From Chlorophyllum brunneum (Eukaryota > Basidiomycota > Agaricomycetes > Agaricales > Agaricaceae), in NCBI GenBank assembly GCA_963576785.1, contig OY756139.1, positions 186,001-250,000 on the forward strand: DNA of 64,000 bases. Direction: 5' to 3'. The notes below the pieces were generated by a model. It was given only the letters and a program-made list of their open reading frames with translations, had not been told where the DNA came from and did no database searches. Of this stretch, positions 49,270-58,542 are shown one piece after another (within the stretch, counting starts at the first letter, position 1; every line of letters starts with the position of its first letter). Position numbers and translations under genes: made by a program.

Positions 49270-49370
49270 GGTGTGTTGTAGAGATAGTTGGCAAAATCAA
49301 GGGTGAAGTGAATACCACGAGTGATGCAGTGAGTGTAGTGGTTACTTGAGATGCGAGGTTTGTTGTTCAT
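49179..49370 (-). CDS. gypsy-1 leader ORF overlapping the pol stop (63 aa)
   Basis: ATG 49368-49370 overlaps the pol stop codon (TTATGA), an arrangement that suits termination-reinitiation. It encodes MNNKPRISSNHYTHC...TLDFANYLYN and then a tail that overlaps ORF3 in another frame. The first 33 codons align with 28234-28327 of gypsy-2 with many third-position differences, a sign of coding constraint. The function is unknown. It may be a leader peptide or the start of ORF3 joined by -1 frameshifting. Confidence 0.45.
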   Translation of the reverse strand: MNNKPRISSNHYTHCITRGIHFTLDFANYLYNTPCPPNANLPRIPTSKNSKNSYQKGPTMKKS

Positions 49371-52300
49371 AATTGCTGCTTTTTACCCCCCCTTTTTATA
49401 GGTTTCGTCCTCGAAATCTTGCTTATGAATTCTTGTACCGCTTCCTTGGCGCTGTCTAAGTTTGTTTCGTCTTCCCATGTATCTTCTTCGGACGTATATC
49501 CTTTCCAGTGTACTAGGTACTGTTTTCGTTTCCCTTTTGTGCGGTGTCCTCGGATTTCGTCTACTTCGTAGTGTTCCTCATCATTGACTATCTCGGGGAT
49601 CGGTGGTGGTGGAGTGCGCTGGCTGTTGTACTCGGGGTTATGATAGGGGGAAAGTAGTCTGCTGTTGAACACGTCGTGTATCGCCCATGTTTCAGGTAGC
49701 TCCAGGCGGTAGCTTGTTTCTCCTATTTTTTCCTTTACTCGGAAGGGTCCGTATCTCTTGTGATCTAGTTTTTTCGTTGGTCTTGTTGTCTTAATATTGT
49801 CTGCTTCCAGCCAAATTTGGTCTCCTGCTTGGTACTCGTGTTCTGGCTTTGTGCTGTTCCGTTTCTCCATCTGTATCTGGTTTTGTTGGAGCATCTTGAT
49901 CGTCTCTTGGCGTATGTCTTGTAGTTCTTGTATTCTTTCCGTGATTGCTGGAGCCTTGATCTCGTTTGAGATGTCTCCTTTCCATGGGTGTCGTCCGTAT
50001 ACTATCTGGAACGGTGAATGTCCTGTGGCACTATGTGTTTTATCGTTATATTGGAATTCTGCCGTGCTAAGCCATTTCTTCCAGTTGTTCTGTGCATGAT
50101 TGATTACATTCCTGAGGTAGGCCTCAACCTCTTGGTTGATGCGCTCCGTTTGACCGTCTGTTTGTGGATGGTATGCCGTGGATAGGTTACGTTGGGTGCC
50201 GGTTGCTCTGCAAAGTTCCGCCATGAATTTTGATGCGAATTGTGGACCTCTGTCACTGATGATCCTGCGTGGTATCCCATGTTGTCTCCATATGTCGTCC
50301 CGATATATATCTCCTAACTCCTCGGATGATAGGGTGGTGTTAACTGCCCGTAGTCTGATCATTTTGCTGAAACGATCAACTATGACAAGTATCGCGTCGT
50401 ATCCCTCCGATTCTGGCAGTGGTCCTATCATGTCGATTGATATCTCTTCCCATGGTCCGGTGGGTATTGGTAGCGGGTGGAGATGTGTGGTAGGTCGTGT
50501 TCGGAGTATTTTGTTTCGCTGACATGTGTCACATCCCTTGATGTATCGTTTAACATCATTGCGCATTTGTGGCCACCAATATGTCCTTTTGAGGAGTTCA
50601 ATCATTCTGTGTTGTCCCGGGTGTCCTACGTCTGTTTTGTCGTGGTGTTGTTGGAGTATTTCTTGGCGTAACTCGGTATTTGGTGGTACATATATTCTTC
50701 CTTCAAAGATGGGTAATCCATCAGTTTCCCATATCTCCTCTGGTCGTTTCTCTTTTTCTCTTAGCCACTGTGTTTCTCTCCTCTGCTCCTTTCGTAGTCG
50801 GTGTTTCAGGTCTTCTTCTCCCGATATATCCCACATCTGTCTGATCTCGGTGGTAGTATTGTCGAATAAGTGGTCGGGTAATAGCGTGATATCTGTGTTG
50901 TCCCTGGTTGTGTCCGTTTTCGCTAGTCTTGATAACACATCTGCTTTTGTGTTTGTTTTACCGGGTATGTGTTTTAGCGTGTAGTGATATTCCTGTAGTT
51001 CCAGTTGCCATCTCGCTTGTCGTCCGGTGAGTTGTTGTGGTTTCCTAAAATATTCCAAGTTCTTGTGGTCCGTCCATATCTCGAATGGTTTGTCGGCGTC
51101 GAGTAGGTATTGTCTCCAAGTTTTGATCGCTTCTCGGATTGCCAATAGTTCTTTGTCGTAGATTTGGTAATTTCATTCTGCCGGTGTCATTGTTCTTGAG
51201 TGGAAGGCGATTGGGTGCCATTGGTTATCCTGGTCTTGTGATAGTACCACTCCTACTCCGTATCCTGATGCGTCTACTTCCACTCTATATTGTCCTTTAT
51301 CTCGGGGCATTGCTAGTACTGGTTCGCTCGTTATTTTCTTCTTGATTTTTTCAAATGCTTGCTGTTGCCGTTCTGACCATGACCATTGTGCGTCTTTCTT
51401 TTTGAGTTCATGTAGTGGTGTCGCTATGTTACTGAAATCTTGTATGAATCGTCGGTAGAAATTTGCAAAGCCGAGGAATTTTTCGACATCCTTCACGGAT
51501 TTGGGTGTTGGCCATTCCTTTACTGCTTTCACCTTCTCTTCCTCCATTTTAACGCTGCCCTGTCCTACCACAAAGCCCAGTATGGGTATTTCTTTCGCGT
51601 CGAACATACATTTTGATCGTTTGAAGTAGAGCTGGTGTTTGGCTGCAATGTCTAAGAACCGTGTCGTTCTTTTCTCGAGTTCTTCCTGTGTGGTCCCTGG
51701 AATGACGAAGTCGTCCATGTAGTTGACAAGCGTTCCTTCATGTAATAGTTCTCGGAATATCGTGTTCATCATTCTTTGGAAGGTTGCCGGTGAATTGCTC
51801 ATTCCGAAGAACATGACCGTAGGTTCAAATAATCCGTTATTTGTTACGAACGCTGCCTTCCATTCGTCTCCTTTCCTGATTCTGACGTTGTTGTATCCCC
51901 AAATGATGTCGAGCTTATTAAACACTTTTGCGTCCTTTAGTCGGTCTAGAACTTCGCTTATTAGTGGTAGTAGCGTTTTATCTTTGATAGTGTGTTCGTT
52001 CAGCTTCTTGTAATCTTGTACCAGGCGTTTTGTTCCGTCTTTTTTTGGTATAAAGAAGCATGGGGTGGCGTAGGGGGATTGTGATGGTCTGATACGTCCT
52101 GAGGCGAGGTTTTCGTCGAGGAATTTTTGTAGTTCCTGTTTTTCCGTTATTGTCATTGGGTAAACTTTGGACTGTAGTACCGGCGGTGCATCCTCTGACA
52201 GATTTATCTCGTGGTCCCATACCGTGTGTGCGGGTAGATTATCGAAGTTCTTTTTGTTGAATAAATGGGTGTACTGTCGGAGGTATGGTGGTAGATCTTC

Positions 52301-52894
52301 ATCGTCCGTCGGGTCCGCCTTTTTCTCTTCAATGTGTTCCTTGACTGTCCGTATTCTTTCGTTGAACTGTATGTCACTATGTGATATTTTGCAATCTTCT
52401 GGACATCTCGTGAATCGTATGACATGATTGTTCCAATCGATTTCCGGGTTATGTTTAACCAGCCAATCGTGTCCCAGGTATAAGTCCGCGCTTTCTAATT
52501 GTGTTACTAGAGCGTCGATTTGTTCCGTGTGGTTGCCGTTGTTTAGTACCAATTGTGCTTTGTCTGTTATTTCCCCCTTTCTGTTCTCCGTTCCATCGGC
52601 GTTGATTACTTTGATTGGGGTTTCCAGGGCTTTAGTCGGGATCTGTTCTTTTTCTACTGTTCGTTGTGCTATGCACGTGTGGGTGCATCCGGAGTCTACC
52701 AGGGTTGTAATTGGCTTGCGTCCTTTTCTTGTTTGGATTGTTGAGTCGAGGAGAAGTTCGCGCGTAGAGTTTCGTTTTTGGGGAATCACGTATCGTCTAT
52801 TGTGTGATAAAACAGAAACTCTAGTTTTATTGGCTCGCGGGTTTGCGCCTACTCGGAGCCTTCGACAAAATCCTCTTTCTCCTCTATTTCTTGT
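49367..52894 (-). pseudogene. gypsy-1 pol: protease, RT, RNase H, integrase, chromodomain, one stop
   Basis: Pol frame, -1 relative to gag, open from 52894 with no useful ATG; it overlaps gag by 46 nt, so frameshifting is the likely route. Protease LVDSGCTHTCIA (about 52700), RT with FIPKKDGTKR and YMDDF (51710-51721), RNase H VDASGYGVGVVLSQ (about 51285) and TDHKNLEYF, integrase HHCC zinc domain (HPGQHRMIELLK...CDTCQRNK, about 50615-50515), catalytic SIDMIG, SDRGPQF and QTERINQE, GPF/Y module KRYGPFRVKEK, and a C-terminal chromodomain (YEVDEIRGHR...YLVHWKGYTSEEDTWEDE, about 49575-49455) that should steer integration to marked chromatin. A single TGA (51173-51175) interrupts RNase H before NYQIYDKELLAI; CGA to TGA is the simple explanation. 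All catalytic residues checked are present. Confidence 0.95.
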
Positions 52895-54120
52895 TCATCA
52901 TCCTCGTTGACTTCTCTGATATGGGCTTTCTTGGGTGCCCGGCAGTTCTTCGAGATGTGGCCCTGTTTACCGCAATTGTAACACGTTATTTTGGTGTACG
53001 TGACTTTTGTTTTCTTCCTGCAGTATTTGGCAATATGCCCATAGAGGTTACAATTGTAGCACCTCGGTTTTCCAGTCTGATCGGTGTCTGCCCTTTGTCG
53101 TCCTATCTCCATGGGTTGTCCTCTTCCCCCATAGATAACTCCAGTGGTGGTTTTGACATCTCCTCTAGTGATGTCCGTTGCTTCGTAACCTTGTCCTACT
53201 GCGAGGATCGTGGTTTTCCATTTGCTGTATGTTGTTGGGATGGAGGTTGTCGGGTAACCTACTATGGTTCGAATAATGTCTGCTCGGGTGTGGCGCTTGA
53301 GAAGGAATATCGCGTGTGTGTCGTCTGTTCCTGCTTGGGCTCTCAATGCTTCGAATTCGATTAAGAAGTCTGCTGTGTTCTTCTTTCCCTGTTTGAACGT
53401 CTCTATTTCTCCTTCTGCTATGGCTTTCCTATTCCCCAAGGAGAATGTGGCTTCTACTTCTTTCGTAAAGTCCTCCCAAGCCGGTGTTTTCTTATTCTGG
53501 ATGGCTTGTAGTTGCGTGTTGGCGTAAGGACCTGCTAGTCCTCCTTTCATCCTTGCCAAAATGGCTACTATTTTCTGTTCTTCTTCGTCTATCTTGTTGA
53601 ACATTAGCCATAAGGATATGGCTCTCCACCAATCGTCAAATTTGGTCCTATCCCCATTGAAATATCCTGGTTCCGGGGCTAGGTTTTTTGGTACGTTGAC
53701 TTCGTCTGTCATCTCTGGTTCTAACTCTGATTCGCTGTGTTCGTTTTCGTAAGTCTCTGTGATTTCTATATCGTCTGTGGCGTCGGCGACTTCTGTGTCG
53801 AATTCAGCTTCGAATAAGGCTGTGTCGATTTCTTCTTCAACCGGAGCTGGTTCTTCGTCTGTGCTGTGTTCGGATTCTTCCTCGTAGGTTTCGGCGATAT
53901 CTATATCGGATGTGTTCTCGGCGACTTCTGTGTCGAATTCGGTTTCAAATAGAGCTGTGGTCTCGTCTACGCTGTGTTCGGATTTCTGCCGTTTAAGGCC
54001 TTTAGGGATTTCTGGTTCTGTTGATCGTTTGGATCCTGTTGCTACGGGTGAACCCTGGATGTCTGTTGGTCTCGGAGCTCTCTGTCTTCTCGGTGTTCTC
54101 GATGAGCTACTGCTGCTCAT
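52849..54120 (-). CDS. gypsy-1 Gag (423 aa), intact
   Basis: Nucleocapsid/capsid protein. ATG 54118-54120 (MSSSSSSRTPRRQRAPRP), about 95 bp after the 5' LTR. The acidic N-terminal region has a duplicated module (FETEFDTEVAENTSDIDIAE and FEAEFDTEVADATDDIEITE; about 53960-53730). The capsid (retrotransposon gag-type, PGYFNGDRTKFDDWWRAISL through FKQGKKNTADFLIEFEAL) spans about residues 150-270. Two C-terminal CCHC knuckles follow, CYNCNLYGHIAKYC (about 53065-53025) and CYNCGKQGHISKNC (about 52985-52945). The end is very acidic. It stops with TAG at 52849-52851. No disruption. Confidence 0.95.
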   Translation of the reverse strand: MSSSSSSRTPRRQRAPRPTDIQGSPVATGSKRSTEPEIPKGLKRQKSEHSVDETTALFETEFDTEVAENTSDIDIAETYEEESEHSTDEEPAPVEEEIDTALFEAEFDTEVADATDDIEITETYENEHSESELEPEMTDEVNVPKNLAPEPGYFNGDRTKFDDWWRAISLWLMFNKIDEEEQKIVAILARMKGGLAGPYANTQLQAIQNKKTPAWEDFTKEVEATFSLGNRKAIAEGEIETFKQGKKNTADFLIEFEALRAQAGTDDTHAIFLLKRHTRADIIRTIVGYPTTSIPTTYSKWKTTILAVGQGYEATDITRGDVKTTTGVIYGGRGQPMEIGRQRADTDQTGKPRCYNCNLYGHIAKYCRKKTKVTYTKITCYNCGKQGHISKNCRAPKKAHIREVNEDDEQEIEEKEDFVEGSE

Positions 54121-54200
54121 ATACTGTTGTCCTGGTCGGAGGCTATTATTCCAAGCCTAGCTACGAATAGTGGCACCTCTTTTGCAAGGTGAGTCGAATG

Positions 54201-54211
54201 ACACTTTACCA
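54201..54211 (-). promoter_or_regulatory. Primer-binding site of gypsy-1, self-complementary to the LTR
   Basis: Minus strand TGGTAAAGTGT two bases after the 5' LTR. It is the perfect complement of ACACTTTACCA within the LTR (54298-54308), which lies at the predicted RNA 5' end. Same site and spacing as in gypsy-2. Confidence 0.8.
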
Positions 54212-54213
54212 AA

Positions 54214-54513
54214 TGTTACGACCTTAGTCTCTGACTCAGGTTGCAAGCCTTTGGATAAAGGGAAGGAAGTAGAGAGAGGAAGAAGGGATGATACGATTGG
54301 TAAAGTGTAAGGAATACATCAAGTATTACTACACTTTATATACTAGTGGTATAGGCTAATAATAAGGGAGTCGAGTAACGGAGTCAGAGGAGACGAGTAG
54401 AACGAGTCAGGTAGGAGGCACAGCCTCTAGGGTGATACAGGAGATGAAACGAGTATGAGAGTACACGAGGTAACGGGCGCATGATAGGAATGAACGGTCT
54501 ATGATTCGTAACA
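54214..54513 (-). repeat. 5' LTR of gypsy-1
   Basis: 300 bp, identical by eye to the 3' LTR. Drives transcription toward lower coordinates. Confidence 0.97.
54298..54342 (-). promoter_or_regulatory. LTR TATA box and predicted RNA start of gypsy-1
   Basis: TATATAAAG (54334-54342, minus) lies 34 nt upstream of the ACACTTTACCA (54298-54308) that pairs with the primer site. Confidence 0.7.
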
Positions 54514-56800
54514 ATCACAGTCTGAACAACAAGGCCAATTGCTGCCTAATAATAGCAATTCAAATGATTGAAATAGATTAAATCCTCCCCCTTCTAGAGA
54601 TGGATTTGTTCCAAGACCATCCAGTCCAAGTATGCCATGTGCTGGACCACTGCCACTGCCTCCTCATCCAAAAACTCCTACTTCTAGTCCCAGAGAGCAG
54701 ACTCTGTTGCCTCTGCCTTCTTCCTCTTCTAGAGGATCTTCTCCCAGATTATCCTACAAGGATCCGACTCCATCTCCCTCTCTACCTATGCCATTTTGGC
54801 CTCCAGGAGGAGTTAAGGTTGAGGATGACGTTGAGGAGGCTGCACCTGCACCTAATCCACATGCTGACAACTGGACTCCTATGCCTATTCCAGAAGAGAT
54901 TTTCATTCCTCACCCAGATATTGAAGCACCAAGCAAACTCCATGATCAAACCACCTTTCAGGTTCCACAGAGAGAAGGAAATGTCTATAGCAACTGCCAC
55001 TACCTGAAGGATATCCTTAGGGACTATGAAAGGTACAAACCTTTTGGTCAGCCTAGACCAGGATGTTGGAACTCTAGTCAACCTAATGCCCCCCTGGGCC
55101 TTGGTAATCGTGTTTCAGAAGAGAATGAGTATGCACCTAATATGCTGCAACCTCTCCTGCCAGCACATGAGCAGAACATTGATATTGATTCACCCATGCT
55201 TGAGCCAAGTAAGAAAGAGCTTTGCCAATTAATTTGTGAAGGTGGTATGGAGTTAATCCATTACTGCCTCTCTAAGACTAGTGCAACTTCTCTGTTGCCA
55301 CAGCCAGTCCAGTTTAGGGACCTTGCCAAGTTACTGTCTTCTGAGTACAACAAAGGGCTTAAGGCATGCCTTGAGGAGCTCAATGCACTCAGGAAATGCA
55401 ATATGTATGAGTTAGTAGACTACCCTACCAAGGGTATTAACATTGTTAAAAATAGATGGGTCTTTAACACTAAGTCAGACGGTCATCACCATGCTTGACT
55501 AGTGGCTAAAGGTTTCTTGCAGAAGGAAGGTCTCGATTACAATGAGCTTTTCTCTCCAGTTATCTGCTACAAAACCTTTTGTCTCCTGTTCTCCTTAGCA
55601 GCAGTTGAAGACTGGGAGATCAAAAGCATTGACATAAAAACCACCTATTTGTATGGCAATCTGGATAAAGAAATCTTCATGGAACAACTGGAAGGATTCA
55701 CACTTGGACATAATAAAGTCTGGAGGTTACAAAAAGTATTATATGGCCTTAAGCAAGCTGGCTTGGCTTGGTAGCATGTGATGACAAAGTCACTGCTTGC
55801 CATGGGTTTCAAGCAATTTCTATCCAATGCTGGAGTATACTATAATTGCTGTCCAAAGACTGGCTTGATTATGATCACCCTTATCTATGTTGACAATGTT
55901 GTTTTCATGGGCAAGAAGTGCCCCTTCTATTACCAAATGAAGAAAAACTTCATGGAATAATGGGAATGTCATGACCTTGGAGAAATAACTGAGTTTCTTG
56001 GCATAACTATCTCATGGGACCAGAAGAACAAGTGGATCTATGTCAATCAGATTTCATATCTTGACAAGGTCCTTGCTAAATTTGGTGTTACTGCAAGGCC
56101 AACTCAAATGCTTCTTCCAGCAGGATGTGCCTTCCTGCCCTACAAGGGTACCATTGACCCTGAGTTCCACCAGAAGTACCAACAACTCATTGGATCCCTG
56201 ATGTATCTCATGATTGGCTTGCAACCTGATATCACTTATGCCATTGTGAAACTCAGTCAGTAGATGGCTAGTTCATCAGAGGAGCATTACAAGTATGGTT
56301 TATACTTGTGCTGCTACCTTCTGAGTATGCGATGCTATTGCCTTGTCTTTAACAGGCAATCACAGAAGTCTATTCAAGGCTTCTCTGATTCTGACTTTGT
56401 GGGATGTCTTGTTATACATAAGTCTACTTCTGGAAATCTAGTCTTGTTTGCCAACAGACCAGTTTCCTGGTTGAGTCACCAACAAGCTACCACAGCACTG
56501 TCAACCACAGAAGCCAAGTATGTTACCATGTGTGAGACATCTTATCAACTGATTTGGATTCATCAGCTACTAGGTGAGATTGGGTTTGAGCAGCCTGCTC
56601 CACATCTCATGTATGACAATCTAGAATTAACCTTCTGGGCTTCTAACCCGGTTGTTGAACATCGATCTAAACATGTTGCAATTCACTGGCATTTTATCTG
56701 TGAACTTGTTGAGACAGGCAAAATAGAACTATTCTATGTGGAGTCTGAAAAGAACCCTGCTAACATCTGTACAAAAAGTCTGGATACTATTAAATTTTGA
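54514..56800 (+). pseudogene. copia-2 pol, second part: linker, RT, RNase H
   Basis: Continues copia-2 after gypsy-1. A proline-rich linker (288 codons open, 54632-55498) is followed by RT: NIVKNRWVFNTKSDG, then a TGA, VAKGFLQKEGLDYNELFSPV (55500), LYGNLDKEIFMEQLEGF, LYGLKQAGLAW (stop at 55772 where Trp/Tyr is expected) and YVDNVVFMGKK (about 55885-55920, YVDD with the second Asp changed to Asn). RNase H spans 56264-56800 with DSDFVGC, STTEAKYVTM, LELTFW and NPANICTKSLDTIKF at the end. Five or more stops, little CpG. Confidence 0.92.
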
Positions 56801-56877
56801 CAATGTTGCAATTATTTACCTATTCAGTTCAGTGCTTAATTCATATCACACTTTGAGCTAGGAGGAGTGTTGTCATT

Positions 56878-57310
56878 TGCACTTACTATAGCTGCATTCT
56901 GTATGACTAGCTCTTCAGTATTATTCATCTAATATTTGTCATTGAGGCTGCACCCTCTGACTCATATTATGCACCATTTTCTCATGTATTTCATAAGCTA
57001 ACTGATATTCTGTCACTCCAATTATGCTACTAGACACCACTGATGATATCACAGTATTTCAAGGGACTTTATAGTCGTTACTGACTCATTATGCATAGTT
57101 ATTACTCATAGGTCCTAGAGTTTTGCATCCCAGACATTAGTATATAAGTAGCATGTATTCCTTTCTATTTCTTAAGACAATCCACTCAGATTTCTACTTG
57201 CTCTACTCGACTCTCTCAGCAACTCTTAGTTCATCTTACCATTTACTAACCCATGCTATCAGTAAGTCAGATCATCTGTCTGCTACTATGTGTTACTGTG
57301 CTGTTTAACA
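56878..57310 (+). repeat. 3' LTR of copia-2
   Basis: 433 bp, TGTTGTCATTTG...GTTTAACA, preceded by GGAGGAG (purine tract) and followed by the target duplication CACAA at 57311-57315. Confidence 0.94.
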
Positions 57311-58194
57311 CACAATGCACCATGTACACTGAACATAAACCTACTCCTTTCCTAGCAAATGACACAGAGTTTGAGCAAGAGCTTAATAACCTCCTTGATG
57401 CCCAATCTACTGGAGACCAGATCAAATACTATACTGCCACAACCAAAAGACTCACATACATTGCCCATGCTATCAACAACTTCCAAGTCCAAGCCAAAGT
57501 CTTAAGCTATATTCTACTTGTCACTACTATCAGAGCCTTCTTAGCCACCATGTCAACCAGAAAACATGAACTCATGAAAGAGTTATTGGATAAAGCAGCA
57601 ACTGACCTCAACATGTTGGTACACTCCAATGCAAAGCAATGTATCCAAAGCACTTTGGTCATGACAGGAGAAAGGCTCTACCACCTCACTGGCTCAAGTG
57701 ACAACCCAACATACAAACTTGCCTGATGACTAATAGACCTCAACTTGTACACCCCCACTACCAATAAACTGCTGTACCACAAAGAAGATGAACAAGAATG
57801 GTTAGACAAAGAAATGGAAGGAATTGAGAAATCAGTAGCTGAGCAACTAATAGAGCCAGATGTGAGAGACAAAGTAAATCACCTCCTAATTTACATTCCC
57901 AACTTTGACCCACTGACAAAGCCCATCATATTCAACCTACCCCAATCTTACCTCATGCTCAAAGAAGGAGAACAACTTGACGACAACTATTGGCAAGAAA
58001 TAGTCCATAACCTAGTCATGGCAGAAACAAATAACACCACCACCTTCAAAGAATACACCATTGCCCTCTTTAGAGGAGGACAAGACCATGCTCCCTTCTG
58101 GATTGGATGTTGATACAAGTCAGGAACCCCAATGATTGGTTCTACTAAGCAACAGCTTGTCAATGCCTTGCACAAAGAACAGGACAACAAGTAG
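57311..58194 (+). pseudogene. gypsy-2 ORF3, main part, broken
   Basis: Homologue of gypsy-1 ORF3. Met at 57322 (MYTEHKPTPFLANDTEFEQE) aligns with MPAERQLTPYPYLKEFEELV. The frame has stops at 57724-57726 and 58111-58113 only, before the end at 58192-58194. The best matches are VAEQLIEPDVRDKVNHL, DDNYWQEIVHNLV and DHAPFWIGC, then SGTPMIGSTKQQLVNAL. Given how decayed gypsy-2 pol is, the few stops here are notable. Function unknown. The CpG content is very low. Confidence 0.85.
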
Positions 58195-58238
58195 ATCACT
58201 ACACTTCATGGGGTCATGAATGTAAAAATGGGAGGTAT

Positions 58239-58542
58239 TGTTATAAACTATAGATAGACATTACATTCCTATCATGCACCCATCATACTCATCATTCTTA
58301 TGCACCCATTTCATCTCCTGCTTCATCCCTTATGGCTGTACTCTTACTGACTTGTTCTACTCATCCCTATGACTCCTTTACTTTGTTCCCTTATTCTTAA
58401 CACTCACCACTAGTATATAAAGTGTAGTAATACTTGATGTATTTCTTATACTTTACCAATTGTATCATTCCTTTTTCTTTTCTCTACTTCCTTGTCTTTA
58501 TCCAAAGACTTACAACCTAAGTCCTAGACTAAGGTCGTAACA
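58239..58542 (+). repeat. 3' LTR of gypsy-2
   Basis: 304 bp, TGTTATAA...GTCGTAACA, preceded by GGGAGGTAT. It is flanked on the right by copia-6 RNase H. Confidence 0.92.

Larger units (their letters stand above)
48026..54513 (-). mobile_element. gypsy-1: young Ty3/gypsy retrotransposon (Tf1/sushi-like chromovirus), nearly intact
   Basis: 6488-bp element flanked by the 5-bp duplication ATCAC (48021-48025 and 54514-54518). Copia-1 shows the uninterrupted target at 7236-7240. LTRs of 300 bp (48026-48325, 54214-54513) show no difference by eye. It contains gag, pol and a third ORF on the minus strand, a self-complementary primer site and a purine-rich tract. Only one stop was found in pol. CpG is abundant, in sharp contrast with the surrounding copia-2. 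Confidence 0.97.
28328..57310 (+). mobile_element. copia-2: Ty1/copia element inside gypsy-2 ORF3, split by LINE C and gypsy-1
   Basis: LTR retrotransposon flanked by the 5-bp duplication CACAA (28323-28327, 57311-57315). Own sequence: first 13 bp of the 5' LTR (28328-28340), rest of that LTR (44399-44829), gag and first part of pol (45072-48025), second part of pol (54514-56800) and 3' LTR (56878-57310). LTRs begin TGTTGTCATTTG and end CAACA/TAACA. GTTATGGGCCCTGG after the 5' LTR is the likely primer-binding region. CpG is rare and the genes carry many stops, so it is old and dead. Confidence 0.93.
16895..58542 (+). mobile_element. gypsy-2: old Ty3/gypsy (Tf1/sushi-like) element, split by LINE B and copia-2
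   Basis: Plus-strand relative of gypsy-1. Own sequence: 16895-19422, 26215-28327 and 57311-58542; the rest is later insertions. Both LTRs are 304 bp and share variants not found in gypsy-1, so they belong to one element, but by eye they differ at many sites, mainly transitions. All genes are broken and CpG is nearly gone. About 190 codons are missing from integrase, including the HHCC zinc domain and first catalytic Asp (junction near 27236). The flanks do not match: CCTAG before the 5' LTR, TTCAA after the 3' LTR, lying in oppositely oriented copia fragments. Confidence 0.9.

Noticed and set aside
57253..57321. Signal-peptide-like start (MLSVSQIICLLLCVTVLF) fused to gypsy-2 ORF3
   Set aside because: These codons lie in the copia-2 3' LTR; the fusion is a by-product of insertion. 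The conserved start of ORF3 is the Met at 57322.
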